Assembly (NCBI GenBank): GCA_964057225.1
Contig: OZ059897.1
Coordinates: 17,422,001-17,486,000, forward strand
Length of the DNA stretch: 64,000 nucleotides
From: Auanema rhodensis
Taxonomy: Eukaryota > Nematoda > Chromadorea > Rhabditida > Rhabditidae
Direction: 5' to 3'
The notes below the pieces were generated by a model, which did no database searches, had not been told where the DNA came from, and saw only the letters and a program-made list of their open reading frames with translations. The translations under genes and the position numbers were made by a program. Positions 14,167-28,700 of the stretch are shown one piece after another (position 1 is the stretch's first letter; every line of letters begins with the position of its first letter).

Positions 14167-17100
14167 AATGCACTATATTACATTGAGAAACGCTTAATAC
14201 AAAAATTAGTTATGATCGTTTGAAAAATGATGCATTAGTGTATGTTGAGTTTCCATGTACACTCAACATTGCTTCCAAAAACATTTTGACAAAAATTTTT
14301 TCGAAAAATTTCAAAATAATTTAGCAAAAAGTAGATGTTTTTAGATTCCTTTTTTCAAGGCAAAGACGATGGACAATGTTATTCAACGAAAAAATTAATT
14401 CTCCAGGGTGAAAATCGAGGATATAAGTGTGAACTTATATCAGTTGATATATCGGTGCATTTTTAAGCTAGCGCAAATCTGATAACACAGATCGACGCAG
14501 CTTAAAAATCCGCATCGAATGCACTATACTACATTGAGAAACGCCTAATACAAAAATTAGTTATGATCGTTTGAAAAATTATGCATTAGTGTATGTTGAG
14601 TTTCCATGTACACTCAACATTGCTTCCAAAAACATTTTGACAAAAATTTTTTCGAAAAATTTCAGAATAATTTAGCAAAAAGTAGATGTTTTTAGATTCC
14701 TTTTTTCAAGGCAAAGACGATGGACAATGTTATTCAACGAAAAAATTAATTCTTCAGGGTGAAAATCGAGGATATAAGTGTGAACTTATATCAGTTGATA
14801 TCTCGGTGCATTTTTAAGCTAGCGCAAATCTGATAACACAGATCGACGTAGCTTAAAAATCCGCATCGAATGCACTATACTACATTGAGAAACGCTTAAT
14901 ACAAAAATTAGTTATGATCGTTTGAAAAATGATGCATTAGTGTATGTTGAGTTTCCATGTACACTCAACATTGCTTCCAAAAACATTTTGACAAAAATTT
15001 TTTCGAAAAATTTCAAGATAATTTAGCAAAAAGTAGATGTTTTTAGATTCCTTTTTTCAAGGCAAAGACGATGGACAATGTTATTCAACGAAAAAATTTA
15101 TTCTTCAGGGTGAAAATCGAGGATATAAGTGTGAACTTATATCAGTTGATATCTCGGTGCATTTTTAAGCTAGCGCAAATCTGATAACACAGATCGACGC
15201 AGCTTAAAAATCTGCATCGAATGCACTATACTACATTGAGAAACGCTTAATACAAAAATTAGTTATGATCGTTTGAAAAATGATGCATTAGTGTATGTTG
15301 AGTTTCCATGTACACTCAACATTGCTTCCAAAAACATTTTGACAAAAATTTTTTCGAAAAATTTCAAAATAATTTAGCAAAAAGTAGATGTTTTTAGATT
15401 CCTTTTTTCAAGGCAAAGACGATGGACAATGTTATTCAACGAAAAAAACAATTCTTCAGGGTGAAAATCGAGGATATAAGTGTGAACTTATATCAGTTGA
15501 TATATCGGTGCATTTTTAAGCTAGCGCAAATCTGATAACACAGATCGACGCAGCTTAAAAATCCGCATCGAATGCACTATACTACATTGAGAAACGCTTA
15601 ATACAAAAATTAGTTATGATCGTTTGAAAAATGATGCATTAGTGTATGTTGAGTTTCCATGTACACTCAACATTGCTTCCAAAAACATTTTGACAAAAAT
15701 TTTTTCGAAAAATTTCAAAATAATTTAGCAAAAAGTAGATGTTTTTAGATTCCTTTTTTCAAGGCAAAGACGATGGACAATGTTATTCAACGAAAAAAAC
15801 AATTCTTCAGGGTGAAAATCGAGGATATAAGTGTGAACTTATATCAGTTGATTACTCGGTGCATTTTTAAGCTAGCGCAAATCTGATAACACAGATCAAC
15901 GCAGCTTAAAAATCCGCATCGAATGCACTATACTACATTGAGAAACGCTTAATACAAAAATTAGTTATGATCGTTTGAAAAATGATGCATTAGTGTATGT
16001 TGAGTTTCCATGTACACTCAACATTGCTTCCAAAAACATTTTGACAAAAATTTTTTCGAAAAATTTCAAGATAATTTAGCAAAAAGTAGATGTTTTTAGA
16101 TTCCTTTTTTCAAGGCAAAGACGATGGACAATGTTATTCAACGAAAAAATTTATTCTTCAGGGTGAAAATCGAGGATATAAGTGTGAACTTATATCAGTT
16201 GATATCTCGGTGCATTTTTAAGCTAGCGCAAATCTGATAACACAGATCGACGCAGCTTAAAAATCCGCATCGAATGCACTATACTACATTGAGAAACGCC
16301 TAATACAAAAATTAGTTATGATCGTTTGAAAAATGATGCATTAGTGTATGTTGAGTTTCCATGTACACTCAACATTGCTTCCAAAAACATTTTGACAAAA
16401 ATTTTTTCGAAAAATTTCAAGATAATTTAGCGGAAAGTAGATGTTTTTAGATTCGTTTTTTCAAGGCAAAGACGATGGACAATGTTATTCAACGAAAAAA
16501 TTAATTCTTCAGGGTGAAAATCGAGGATATAAGTGTGAACTTATATCAGTTGATATCTCGGTGCATTTTTAAGCTAGCGCAAATCTGATAACACAGATCG
16601 ACGTAGCTTAAAAATCCGCATCGAATGCACTATACTACATTGAGAAACGCTTAATACAAAAATTAGTTATGATCGTTTGAAAAATGATGCATTAGTGTAT
16701 GTTGAGTTTCCATGTACACTCAACATTGCTTCCAAAAACATTTTGACAAAAATTTTTTCGAAAAATTTCAAGATAATTTAGCAAAAAGTAGATGTTTTTA
16801 GATTCCTTTTTTCAAGGCAAAGACGATGGACAATGTTATTCAACGAAAAAATTTATTCTTCAGGGTGAAAATCGAGGATATAAGTGTGAACTTATATCAG
16901 TTGATATCTCGGTGCATTTTTAAGCTAGCGCAAATCTGATAACACAGATCGACGCAGCTTAAAAATCTGCATCGAATGCACTATACTACATTGAGAAACG
17001 CTTAATACAAAAATTAGTTATGATCGTTTGAAAAATGATGCATTAGTGTATGTTGAGTTTCCATGTACACTCAACATTGCTTCCAAAAACATTTTGACAA

Positions 17101-19732
17101 AAATTTTTTCGAAAAATTTCAAAATAATTTAGCAAAAAGTAGATGTTTTTAGATTCCTTTTTTCAAGGCAAAGACGATGGACAATGTTATTCAACGAAAA
17201 AAACAATTCTTCAGGGTGAAAATCGAGGATATAAGTGTGAACTTATATCAGTTGATATATCGGTGCATTTTTAAGCTAGCGCAAATCTGATAACACAGAT
17301 CGACGCAGCTTAAAAATCCGCATCGAATGCACTATACTACATTGAGAAACGCTTAATACAAAAATTAGTTATGATCGTTTGAAAAATGATGCATTAGTGT
17401 ATGTTGAGTTTCCATGTACACTCAACATTGCTTCCAAAAACATTTTGACAAAAATTTTTTCGAAAAATTTCAAAATAATTTAGCAAAAAGTAGATGTTTT
17501 TAGATTCCTTTTTTCAAGGCAAAGACGATGGACAATGTTATTCAACGAAAAAAACAATTCTTCAGGGTGAAAATCGAGGATATAAGTGTGAACTTATATC
17601 AGTTGATATATCGGTGCATTTTTAAGCTAGCGCAAATCTGATAACACAGATCGACGCAGCTTAAAAATCCGCATCGAATGCACTATACTACATTGAGAAA
17701 CGCTTAATACAAAAATTAGTTATGATCGTTTGAAAAATGATGCATTAGTGTATGTTGAGTTTCCATGTACACTCAACATTGCTTCCAAAAACATTTTGAC
17801 AAAAATTTTTTCGAAAAATTTCAAGATAATTTAGCAAAAAGTAGATGTTTTTAGATTCCTTTTTTCAAGGCAAAGACGATGGACAATGTTATTCAACGAA
17901 AAAATTTATTCTTCAGGGTGAAAATCGAGGATATAAGTGTGAACTTATATCAGTTGATATCTCGGTGCATTTTTAAGCTAGCGCAAATCTGATAACACAG
18001 ATCGACGCAGCTTAAAAATCCGCATCGAATGCACTATACTACATTGAGAAACGCTTAATACAAAAATTAGTTATGATCGTTTGAAAAATGATGCATTAGT
18101 GTATGTTGAGTTTCCATGTACACTCAACATTGCTTCCAAAAACATTTTGACAAAAATTTTTTCGAAAAATTTCAAAATAATTTAGCAAAAAGTAGATGTT
18201 TTTAGATTCCTTTTTTCAAGGCAAAGACGATGGACAATGTTATTCAACGAAAAAAACAATTCTTCAGGGTGAAAATCGAGGATATAAGTGTGAACTTATA
18301 TCAGTTGATATATCGGTGCATTTTTAAGCTAGCGCAAATCTGATAACACAGATCGACGCAGCTTAAAAATCCGCATCGAATGCACTATACTACATTGAGA
18401 AACGCTTAATACAAAAATTAGTTATGATCGTTTGAAAAATGATGCATTAGTGTATGTTGAGTTTCCATGTACACTCAACATTGCTTCCAAAAACATTTTG
18501 ACAAAAATTTTTTCGAAAAATTTCAAGATAATTTAGCAAAAAGTAGATGTTTTTAGATTCCTTTTTTCAAGGCAAAGACGATGGACAATGTTATTCAACG
18601 AAAAAATTTATTCTTCAGGGTGAAAATCGAGGATATAAGTGTGAACTTATATCAGTTGATATCTCGGTGCATTTTTAAGCTAGCGCAAATCTGATAACAC
18701 AGATCGACGCAGCTTAAAAATCCGCATCGAATGCACTATACTACATTGAGAAACGCTTAATACAAAAATTAGTTATGATCGTTTGAAAAATGATGCATTA
18801 GTGTATGTTGAGTTTCCATGTACACTCAACATTGCTTCCAAAAACATTTTGACAAAAATTTTTTCGAAAAATTTCAAAATAATTTAGCAAAAAGTAGATG
18901 TTTTTAGATTCCTTTTTTCAAGGCAAAGACGATGGACAATGTTATTCAACGAAAAAAACAATTCTTCAGGGTGAAAATCGAGGATATAAGTGTGAACTTA
19001 TATCAGTTGATATATCGGTGCATTTTTAAGCTAGCGCAAATCTGATAACACAGATCGACGCAGCTTAAAAATCCGCATCGAATGCACTATACTACATTGA
19101 GAAACGCTTAATACAAAAATTAGTTATGATCGTTTGAAAAATGATGCATTAGTGTATGTTGAGTTTCCATGTACACTCAACATTGCTTCCAAAAACATTT
19201 TGACAAAAATTTTTTCGAAAAATTTCAAAATAATTTAGCAAAAAGTAGATGTTTTTAGATTCCTTTTTTCAAGGCAAAGACGATGGACAATGTTATTCAA
19301 CGAAAAAAACAATTCTTCAGGGTGAAAATCGAGGATATAAGTGTGAACTTATATCAGTTGATATATCGGTGCATTTTTAAGCTAGCGCAAATCTGATAAC
19401 ACAGATCGACGCAGCTTAAAAATCCGCATCGAATGCACTATACTACATTGAGAAACGCTTAATACAAAAATTAGTTATGATCGTTTGAAAAATGATGCAT
19501 TAGTGTATGTTGAGTTTCCATGTACACTCAACATTGCTTCCAAAAACATTTTGACAAAAATTTTTTCGAAAAATTTCAAAATAATTTAGCAAAAAGTAGA
19601 TGTTTTTAGATTCCTTTTTTCAAGGCAAAGACGATGGACAATGTTATTCAACGAAAAAATTTATTCTTCAGGGTGAAAATCGAGGATATAAGTGTGAACT
19701 TATATCAGTTGATATATCGGTGCATTTTTAAG

Positions 19733-22700
19733 CTAGCGCAAATCTGATAACACAGATCGACGCAGCTTAAAAATCCGCATCGAATGCACTATACTACATT
19801 GAGAAACGCTTGATACAAAAATTAGTTCTGATCGTTTGAAAAATGATGCATTAGTGTATGTTGAGTTTCCATGTACACTCAACATTGCTTCCAAAAACAT
19901 TTTGACAAAAATTTTTTCGAAAAATTTCAAGATAATTTAGCAAAAAGTAGATGTTTTTAGATTCCTTTTTTCAAGGCAAAGACGATGGACAATGTTATTC
20001 AACGAAAAAATTTATTCTTCAGGGTGAAAATCGAGGATATAAGTGTGAACTTATATCAGTTGATATCTCGGTGCATTTTTAAGCTAGCGCAAATCTGATA
20101 ACACAGATCGACGCAGCTTAAAAATCCGCATCGAATGCACTATACTACATTGAGAAACGCTTAATACAAAAATTAGTTATGATCGTTTGAAAAATGATGC
20201 ATTAGTGTATGTTGAGTTTCCATGTACACTCAACATTGCTTCCAAAAACATTTTGACAAAAATTTTTTCGAAAAATTTCAAGATAATTTAGCAAAAAGTA
20301 GATGTTTTTAGATTCCTTTTTTCCAGGCAAAGACGATGGACAATGTTATTCAACGAAAAAAACAATTCTTCAGGGTGAAAATCGAGGATATAAGTGTGAA
20401 CTTATATCAGTTGATATCTCGGTGCATTTTTAAGCTAGCGCAAATCTGATAACACAGATCGACGCAGCTTAAAAATCCGCATCGAATGCACTATACTACA
20501 TTGAGAAACGCTTAATACAAAAATTAGTTATGATCGTTTGAAAAATGATGCATTAGTGTATGTTGAGTTTCCATGTACACTCAACATTGCTTCCAAAAAC
20601 ATTTTGACAAAAATTTTTTCGAAAAATTTCAAAATAATTTAGCAAAAAGTAGATGTTTTTAGATTCCTTTTTTCAAGGCAAAGACGATGGACAATGTTAT
20701 TCAACGAAAAAAACAATTCTTCAGGGTGAAAATCGAGGATATAAGTGTGAACTTATATCAGTTGATATATCGGTGCATTTTTAAGCTAGCGCAAATCTGA
20801 TAACACAGATCGACGCAGCTTAAAAATCCGCATCGAATGCACTATACTACATTGAGAAACGCTTGATACAAAAATTAGTTCTGATCGTTTGAAAAATGAT
20901 GCATTAGTGTATGTTGAGTTTCCATGTACACTCAACATTGCTTCCAAAAACATTTTGACAAAAATTTTTTCGAAAAATTTCAAAATAATTTAGCAAAAAG
21001 TAGATGTTTTTAGATTCCTTTTTTCAAGGCAAAGACGATGGACAATGTTATTCAACGAAAAAATTTATTCTTCAGGGTGAAAATCGAGGATATAAGTGTG
21101 AACTTATATCAGTTGATATCTCGGTGCATTTTTAAGCTAGCGCAAATCTGATAACACAGATCGACGCAGCTTAAAAATCCGCATCGAATGCACTATACTA
21201 CATTGAGAAACGCTTAATACAAAAATTAGTTATGATCGTTTGAAAAATGATGCATTAGTGTATGTTGAGTTTCCATGTACACTCAACATTGCTTCCAAAA
21301 ACATTTTGACAAAACTTTTTTCGAAAAATTTCAAGATAATTTAGCAAAAAGTAGATGTTTTTAGATTCCTTTTTTCAAGGCAAAGACGATGGACAATGTT
21401 ATTCAACGAAAAAAACAATTCTTCAGGGTGAAAATCGAGGATATAAGTGTGAACTTATATCAGTTGATATATCGGTGCATTTTTAAGCTAGCGCAAATCT
21501 GATAACACAGATCGACGCAGCTTACAAATCCGCATCGAATGCACTATACTACATTGAGAAACGCTTAATACAAAAATTAGTTATGATCGTTTGAAAAATG
21601 ATGCATTAGTGTATGTTGAGTTTCCATGTACACTCAACATTGCTTCCAAAAACATTTTGACAAAAATTTTTTCGAAAAATTTCAAGATAATTTAGCAAAA
21701 AGTAGATGTTTTTAGATTCCTTTTTTCAAGGCAAAGACGATGGACAATGTTATTCAACGAAAAAATTAATTCTTCAGGGTGAAAATCGAGGATATAAGTG
21801 TGAACTTATATCAGTTGATATCTCGGTGCATTTTTAAGCTAGCGCAAATCTGATAACACAGATCGACGCAGCTTAAAAATCCGCATCGAATGCACTATAC
21901 TACATTGAGAAACGCTTGATACAAAAATTAGTTCTGATCGTTTGAAAAATGATGCATTAGTGTATGTTGAGTTTCCATGTACACTCAACATTGCTTCCAA
22001 AAACATTTTGACAAAAATTTTTTCGAAAAATTTCAAAATAATTTAGCAAAAAGTAGATGTTTTTAGATTCCTTTTTTCAAGGCAAAGACGATGGACAATG
22101 TTATTCAACGAAAAAATTTATTCTTCAGGGTGAAAATCGAGGATATAAGTGTGAACTTATATCAGTTGATATCTCGGTGCATTTTTAAGCTAGCGCAAAT
22201 CTGATAACACAGATCGACGCAGCTTAAAAATCCGCATCGAATGCACTATACTACATTGAGAAACGCTTAATACAAAAATTAGTTATGATCGTTTGAAAAA
22301 TGATGCATTAGTGTATGTTGAGTTTCCATGTACACTCAACATTGCTTCCAAAAACATTTTGACAAAACTTTTTTCGAAAAATTTCAAGATAATTTAGCAA
22401 AAAGTAGATGTTTTTAGATTCCTTTTTTCAAGGCAAAGACGATGGACAATGTTATTCAACGAAAAAAACAATTCTTCAGGGTGAAAATCGAGGATATAAG
22501 TGTGAACTTATATCAGTTGATATATCGGTGCATTTTTAAGCTAGCGCAAATCTGATAACACAGATCGACGCAGCTTACAAATCCGCATCGAATGCACTAT
22601 ACTACATTGAGAAACGCTTAATACAAAAATTAGTTATGATCGTTTGAAAAATGATGCATTAGTGTATGTTGAGTTTCCATGTACACTCAACATTGCTTCC

Positions 22701-25700
22701 AAAAACATTTTGACAAAAATTTTTTCGAAAAATTTCAAAATAATTTAGCAAAAAGTAGATGTTTTTAGATTCCTTTTTTCAAGGCAAAGACGATGGACAA
22801 TGTTATTCAACGAAAAAAACAATTCTTCAGGGTGAAAATCGAGGATATAAGTGTGAACTTATATCAGTTGATATATCGGTGCATTTTTAAGCTAGCGCAA
22901 ATCTGATAACACAGATCGACGTAGCTTAAAAATCCGCATCGAATGCACTATACTACATTGAGAAACGCTTAATACAAAAATTAGTTATGATCGTTTGAAA
23001 AATGATGCATTAGTGTATGTTGAGTTTCCATGTACACTCAACATTGCTTCCAAAAACATTTTGACAAAAATTTTTTCGAAAAATTTCAAGATAATTTAGC
23101 AAAAAGTAGATGTTTTTAGATTCCTTTTTTCAAGGCAAAGACGATGGACAATGTTATTCAACGAAAAAATTTATTCTTCAGGGTGAAAATCGAGGATATA
23201 AGTGTGAACTTATATCAGTTGATATCTCGGTGCATTTTTAAGCTAGCGCAAATCTGATAACACAGATCGACGCAGCTTAAAAATCTGCATCGAATGCACT
23301 ATACTACATTGAGAAACGCTTAATACAAAAATTAGTTATGATCGTTTGAAAAATGATGCATTAGTGTATGTTGAGTTTCCATGTACACTCAACATTGCTT
23401 CCAAAAACATTTTGACAAAAATTTTTTCGAAAAATTTCAAAATAATTTAGCAAAAAGTAGATGTTTTTAGATTCCTTTTTTCAAGGCAAAGACGATGGAC
23501 AATGTTATTCAACGAAAAAATTTATTCTTCAGGGTGAAAATCGAGGATATAAGTGTGAACTTATATCAGTTGATATCTCGGTGCATTTTTAAGCTAGCGC
23601 AAATCTGATAACACAGATCGACGCAGCTTAAAAATCTGCATCGAATGCACTATACTACATTGAGAAACGCTTAATACAAAAATTAGTTATGATCGTTTGA
23701 AAAATGATGCATTAGTGTATGTTGAGTTTCCATGTACACTCAACATTGCTTCCAAAAACATTTTGACAAAAATTTTTTCGAAAAATTTCAAAATAATTTA
23801 GCAAAAAGTAGATGTTTTTAGATTCCTTTTTTCAAGGCAAAGACGATGGACAATGTTATTCAACGAAAAAAACAATTCTTCAGGGTGAAAATCGAGGATA
23901 TAAGTGTGAACTTATATCAGTTGATATATCGGTGCATTTTTAAGCTAGCGCAAATCTGATAACACAGATCGACGCAGCTTAAAAATCCGCATCGAATGCA
24001 CTATACTACATTGAGAAACGCTTAATACAAAAATTAGTTATGATCGTTTGAAAAATGATGCATTAGTGTATGTTGAGTTTCCATGTACACTCAACATTCC
24101 TTCCAAAAACATTTTGACAAAAATTTTTTCGAAAAATTTCAAAATAATTTAGCAAAAAGTAGATGTTTTTAGATTCCTTTTTTCAAGGCAAAGACGATGG
24201 ACAATGTTATTCAACGAAAAAAACAATTCTTCAGGGTGAAAATCGAGGATATAAGTGTGAACTTATATCAGTTGATATATCGGTGCATTTTTAAGCTAGC
24301 GCAAATCTGATAACACAGATCGACGCAGCTTAAAAATCCGCATCGAATGCACTATACTACATTGAGAAACGCTTAATACAAAAATTAGTTATGATCGTTT
24401 GAAAAATGATGCATTAGTGTATGTTGAGTTTCCATGTACACTCAACATTGCTTCCAAAAACATTTTGACAAAAATTTTTTCGAAAAATTTCAAAATAATT
24501 TAGCAAAAAGTAGATGTTTTTAGATTCCTTTTTTCAAGGCAAAGACGATGGACAATGTTATTCAACGAAAAAATTTATTCTTCAGGGTGAAAATCGAGGA
24601 TATAAGTGTGAACTTATATCAGTTGATATATCGGTGCATTTTTAAGCTAGCGCAAATCTGATAACACAGATCGACGCAGCTTAAAAATCCGCATCGAATG
24701 CACTATACTACATTGAGAAACGCTTGATACAAAAATTAGTTCTGATCGTTTGAAAAATGATGCATTAGTGTATGTTGAGTTTCCATGTACACTCAACATT
24801 GCTTCCAAAAACATTTTGACAAAAATTTTTTCGAAAAATTTCAAGATAATTTAGCAAAAAGTAGATGTTTTTAGATTCCTTTTTTCAAGGCAAAGACGAT
24901 GGACAATGTTATTCAACGAAAAAATTTATTCTTCAGGGTGAAAATCGAGGATATAAGTGTGAACTTATATCAGTTGATATCTCGGTGCATTTTTAAGCTA
25001 GCGCAAATCTGATAACACAGATCGACGCAGCTTAAAAATCCGCATCGAATGCACTATACTACATTGAGAAACGCTTAATACAAAAATTAGTTATGATCGT
25101 TTGAAAAATGATGCATTAGTGTATGTTGAGTTTCCATGTACACTCAACATTGCTTCCAAAAACATTTTGACAAAAATTTTTTCGAAAAATTTCAAAATAA
25201 TTTAGCAAAAAGTAGATGTTTTTAGATTCCTTTTTTCAAGGCAAAGACGATGGACAATGTTATTCAACGAAAAAAACAATTCTTCAGGGTGAAAATCGAG
25301 GATATAAGTGTGAACTTATATCAGTTGATATATCGGTGCATTTTTAAGCTAGCGCAAATCTGATAACACAGATCGACGCAGCTTAAAAATCCGCATCGAA
25401 TGCACTATACTACATTGAGAAACGCTTAATACAAAAATTAGTTATGATCGTTTGAAAAATGATGCATTAGTGTATGTTGAGTTTCCATGTACACTCAACA
25501 TTGCTTCCAAAAACATTTTGACAAAAATTTTTTCGAAAAATTTCAAAATAATTTAGCAAAAAGTAGATGTTTTTAGATTCCTTTTTTCAAGGCAAAGACG
25601 ATGGACAATGTTATTCAACGAAAAAATTTATTCTTCAGGGTGAAAATCGAGGATATAAGTGTGAACTTATATCAGTTGATATATCGGTGCATTTTTAAGC

Positions 25701-28700
25701 TAGCGCAAATCTGATAACACAGATCGACGCAGCTTAAAAATCCGCATCGAATGCACTATACTACATTGAGAAACGCTTGATACAAAAATTAGTTCTGATC
25801 GTTTGAAAAATGATGCATTAGTGTATGTTGAGTTTCCATGTACACTCAACATTGCTTCCAAAAACATTTTGACAAAAATTTTTTCGAAAAATTTCAAGAT
25901 AATTTAGCAAAAAGTAGATGTTTTTAGATTCCTTTTTTCAAGGCAAAGACGATGGACAATGTTATTCAACGAAAAAATTTATTCTTCAGGGTGAAAATCG
26001 AGGATATAAGTGTGAACTTATATCAGTTGATATCTCGGTGCATTTTTAAGCTAGCGCAAATCTGATAACACAGATCGACGCAGCTTAAAAATCCGCATCG
26101 AATGCACTATACTACATTGAGAAACGCTTAATACAAAAATTAGTTATGATCGTTTGAAAAATGATGCATTAGTGTATGTTGAGTTTCCATGTACACTCAA
26201 CATTGCTTCCAAAAACATTTTGACAAAAATTTTTTCGAAAAATTTCAAGATAATTTAGCAAAAAGTAGATGTTTTTAGATTCCTTTTTTCCAGGCAAAGA
26301 CGATGGACAATGTTATTCAACGAAAAAAACAATTCTTCAGGGTGAAAATCGAGGATATAAGTGTGAACTTATATCAGTTGATATCTCGGTGCATTTTTAA
26401 GCTAGCGCAAATCTGATAACACAGATCGACGCAGCTTAAAAATCCGCATCGAATGCACTATACTACATTGAGAAACGCTTAATACAAAAATTAGTTATGA
26501 TCGTTTGAAAAATGATGCATTAGTGTATGTTGAGTTTCCATGTACACTCAACATTGCTTCCAAAAACATTTTGACAAAAATTTTTTCGAAAAATTTCAAA
26601 ATAATTTAGCAAAAAGTAGATGTTTTTAGATTCCTTTTTTCAAGGCAAAGACGATGGACAATGTTATTCAACGAAAAAAACAATTCTTCAGGGTGAAAAT
26701 CGAGGATATAAGTGTGAACTTATATCAGTTGATATATCGGTGCATTTTTAAGCTAGCGCAAATCTGATAACACAGATCGACGCAGCTTAAAAATCCGCAT
26801 CGAATGCACTATACTACATTGAGAAACGCTTGATACAAAAATTAGTTCTGATCGTTTGAAAAATGATGCATTAGTGTATGTTGAGTTTCCATGTACACTC
26901 AACATTGCTTCCAAAAACATTTTGACAAAAATTTTTTCGAAAAATTTCAAAATAATTTAGCAAAAAGTAGATGTTTTTAGATTCCTTTTTTCAAGGCAAA
27001 GACGATGGACAATGTTATTCAACGAAAAAATTTATTCTTCAGGGTGAAAATCGAGGATATAAGTGTGAACTTATATCAGTTGATATCTCGGTGCATTTTT
27101 AAGCTAGCGCAAATCTGATAACACAGATCGACGCAGCTTAAAAATCCGCATCGAATGCACTATACTACATTGAGAAACGCTTAATACAAAAATTAGTTAT
27201 GATCGTTTGAAAAATGATGCATTAGTGTATGTTGAGTTTCCATGTACACTCAACATTGCTTCCAAAAACATTTTGACAAAACTTTTTTCGAAAAATTTCA
27301 AGATAATTTAGCAAAAAGTAGATGTTTTTAGATTCCTTTTTTCAAGGCAAAGACGATGGACAATGTTATTCAACGAAAAAAACAATTCTTCAGGGTGAAA
27401 ATCGAGGATATAAGTGTGAACTTATATCAGTTGATATATCGGTGCATTTTTAAGCTAGCGCAAATCTGATAACACAGATCGACGCAGCTTACAAATCCGC
27501 ATCGAATGCACTATACTACATTGAGAAACGCTTAATACAAAAATTAGTTATGATCGTTTGAAAAATGATGCATTAGTGTATGTTGAGTTTCCATGTACAC
27601 TCAACATTGCTTCCAAAAACATTTTGACAAAAATTTTTTCGAAAAATTTCAAGATAATTTAGCAAAAAGTAGATGTTTTTAGATTCCTTTTTTCAAGGCA
27701 AAGACGATGGACAATGTTATTCAACGAAAAAATTAATTCTTCAGGGTGAAAATCGAGGATATAAGTGTGAACTTATATCAGTTGATATCTCGGTGCATTT
27801 TTAAGCTAGCGCAAATCTGATAACACAGATCGACGCAGCTTAAAAATCCGCATCGAATGCACTATACTACATTGAGAAACGCTTGATACAAAAATTAGTT
27901 CTGATCGTTTGAAAAATGATGCATTAGTGTATGTTGAGTTTCCATGTACACTCAACATTGCTTCCAAAAACATTTTGACAAAAATTTTTTCGAAAAATTT
28001 CAAAATAATTTAGCAAAAAGTAGATGTTTTTAGATTCCTTTTTTCAAGGCAAAGACGATGGACAATGTTATTCAACGAAAAAATTTATTCTTCAGGGTGA
28101 AAATCGAGGATATAAGTGTGAACTTATATCAGTTGATATCTCGGTGCATTTTTAAGCTAGCGCAAATCTGATAACACAGATCGACGCAGCTTAAAAATCC
28201 GCATCGAATGCACTATACTACATTGAGAAACGCTTAATACAAAAATTAGTTATGATCGTTTGAAAAATGATGCATTAGTGTATGTTGAGTTTCCATGTAC
28301 ACTCAACATTGCTTCCAAAAACATTTTGACAAAACTTTTTTCGAAAAATTTCAAGATAATTTAGCAAAAAGTAGATGTTTTTAGATTCCTTTTTTCAAGG
28401 CAAAGACGATGGACAATGTTATTCAACGAAAAAAACAATTCTTCAGGGTGAAAATCGAGGATATAAGTGTGAACTTATATCAGTTGATATATCGGTGCAT
28501 TTTTAAGCTAGCGCAAATCTGATAACACAGATCGACGCAGCTTACAAATCCGCATCGAATGCACTATACTACATTGAGAAACGCTTAATACAAAAATTAG
28601 TTATGATCGTTTGAAAAATGATGCATTAGTGTATGTTGAGTTTCCATGTACACTCAACATTGCTTCCAAAAACATTTTGACAAAAATTTTTTCGAAAAAT

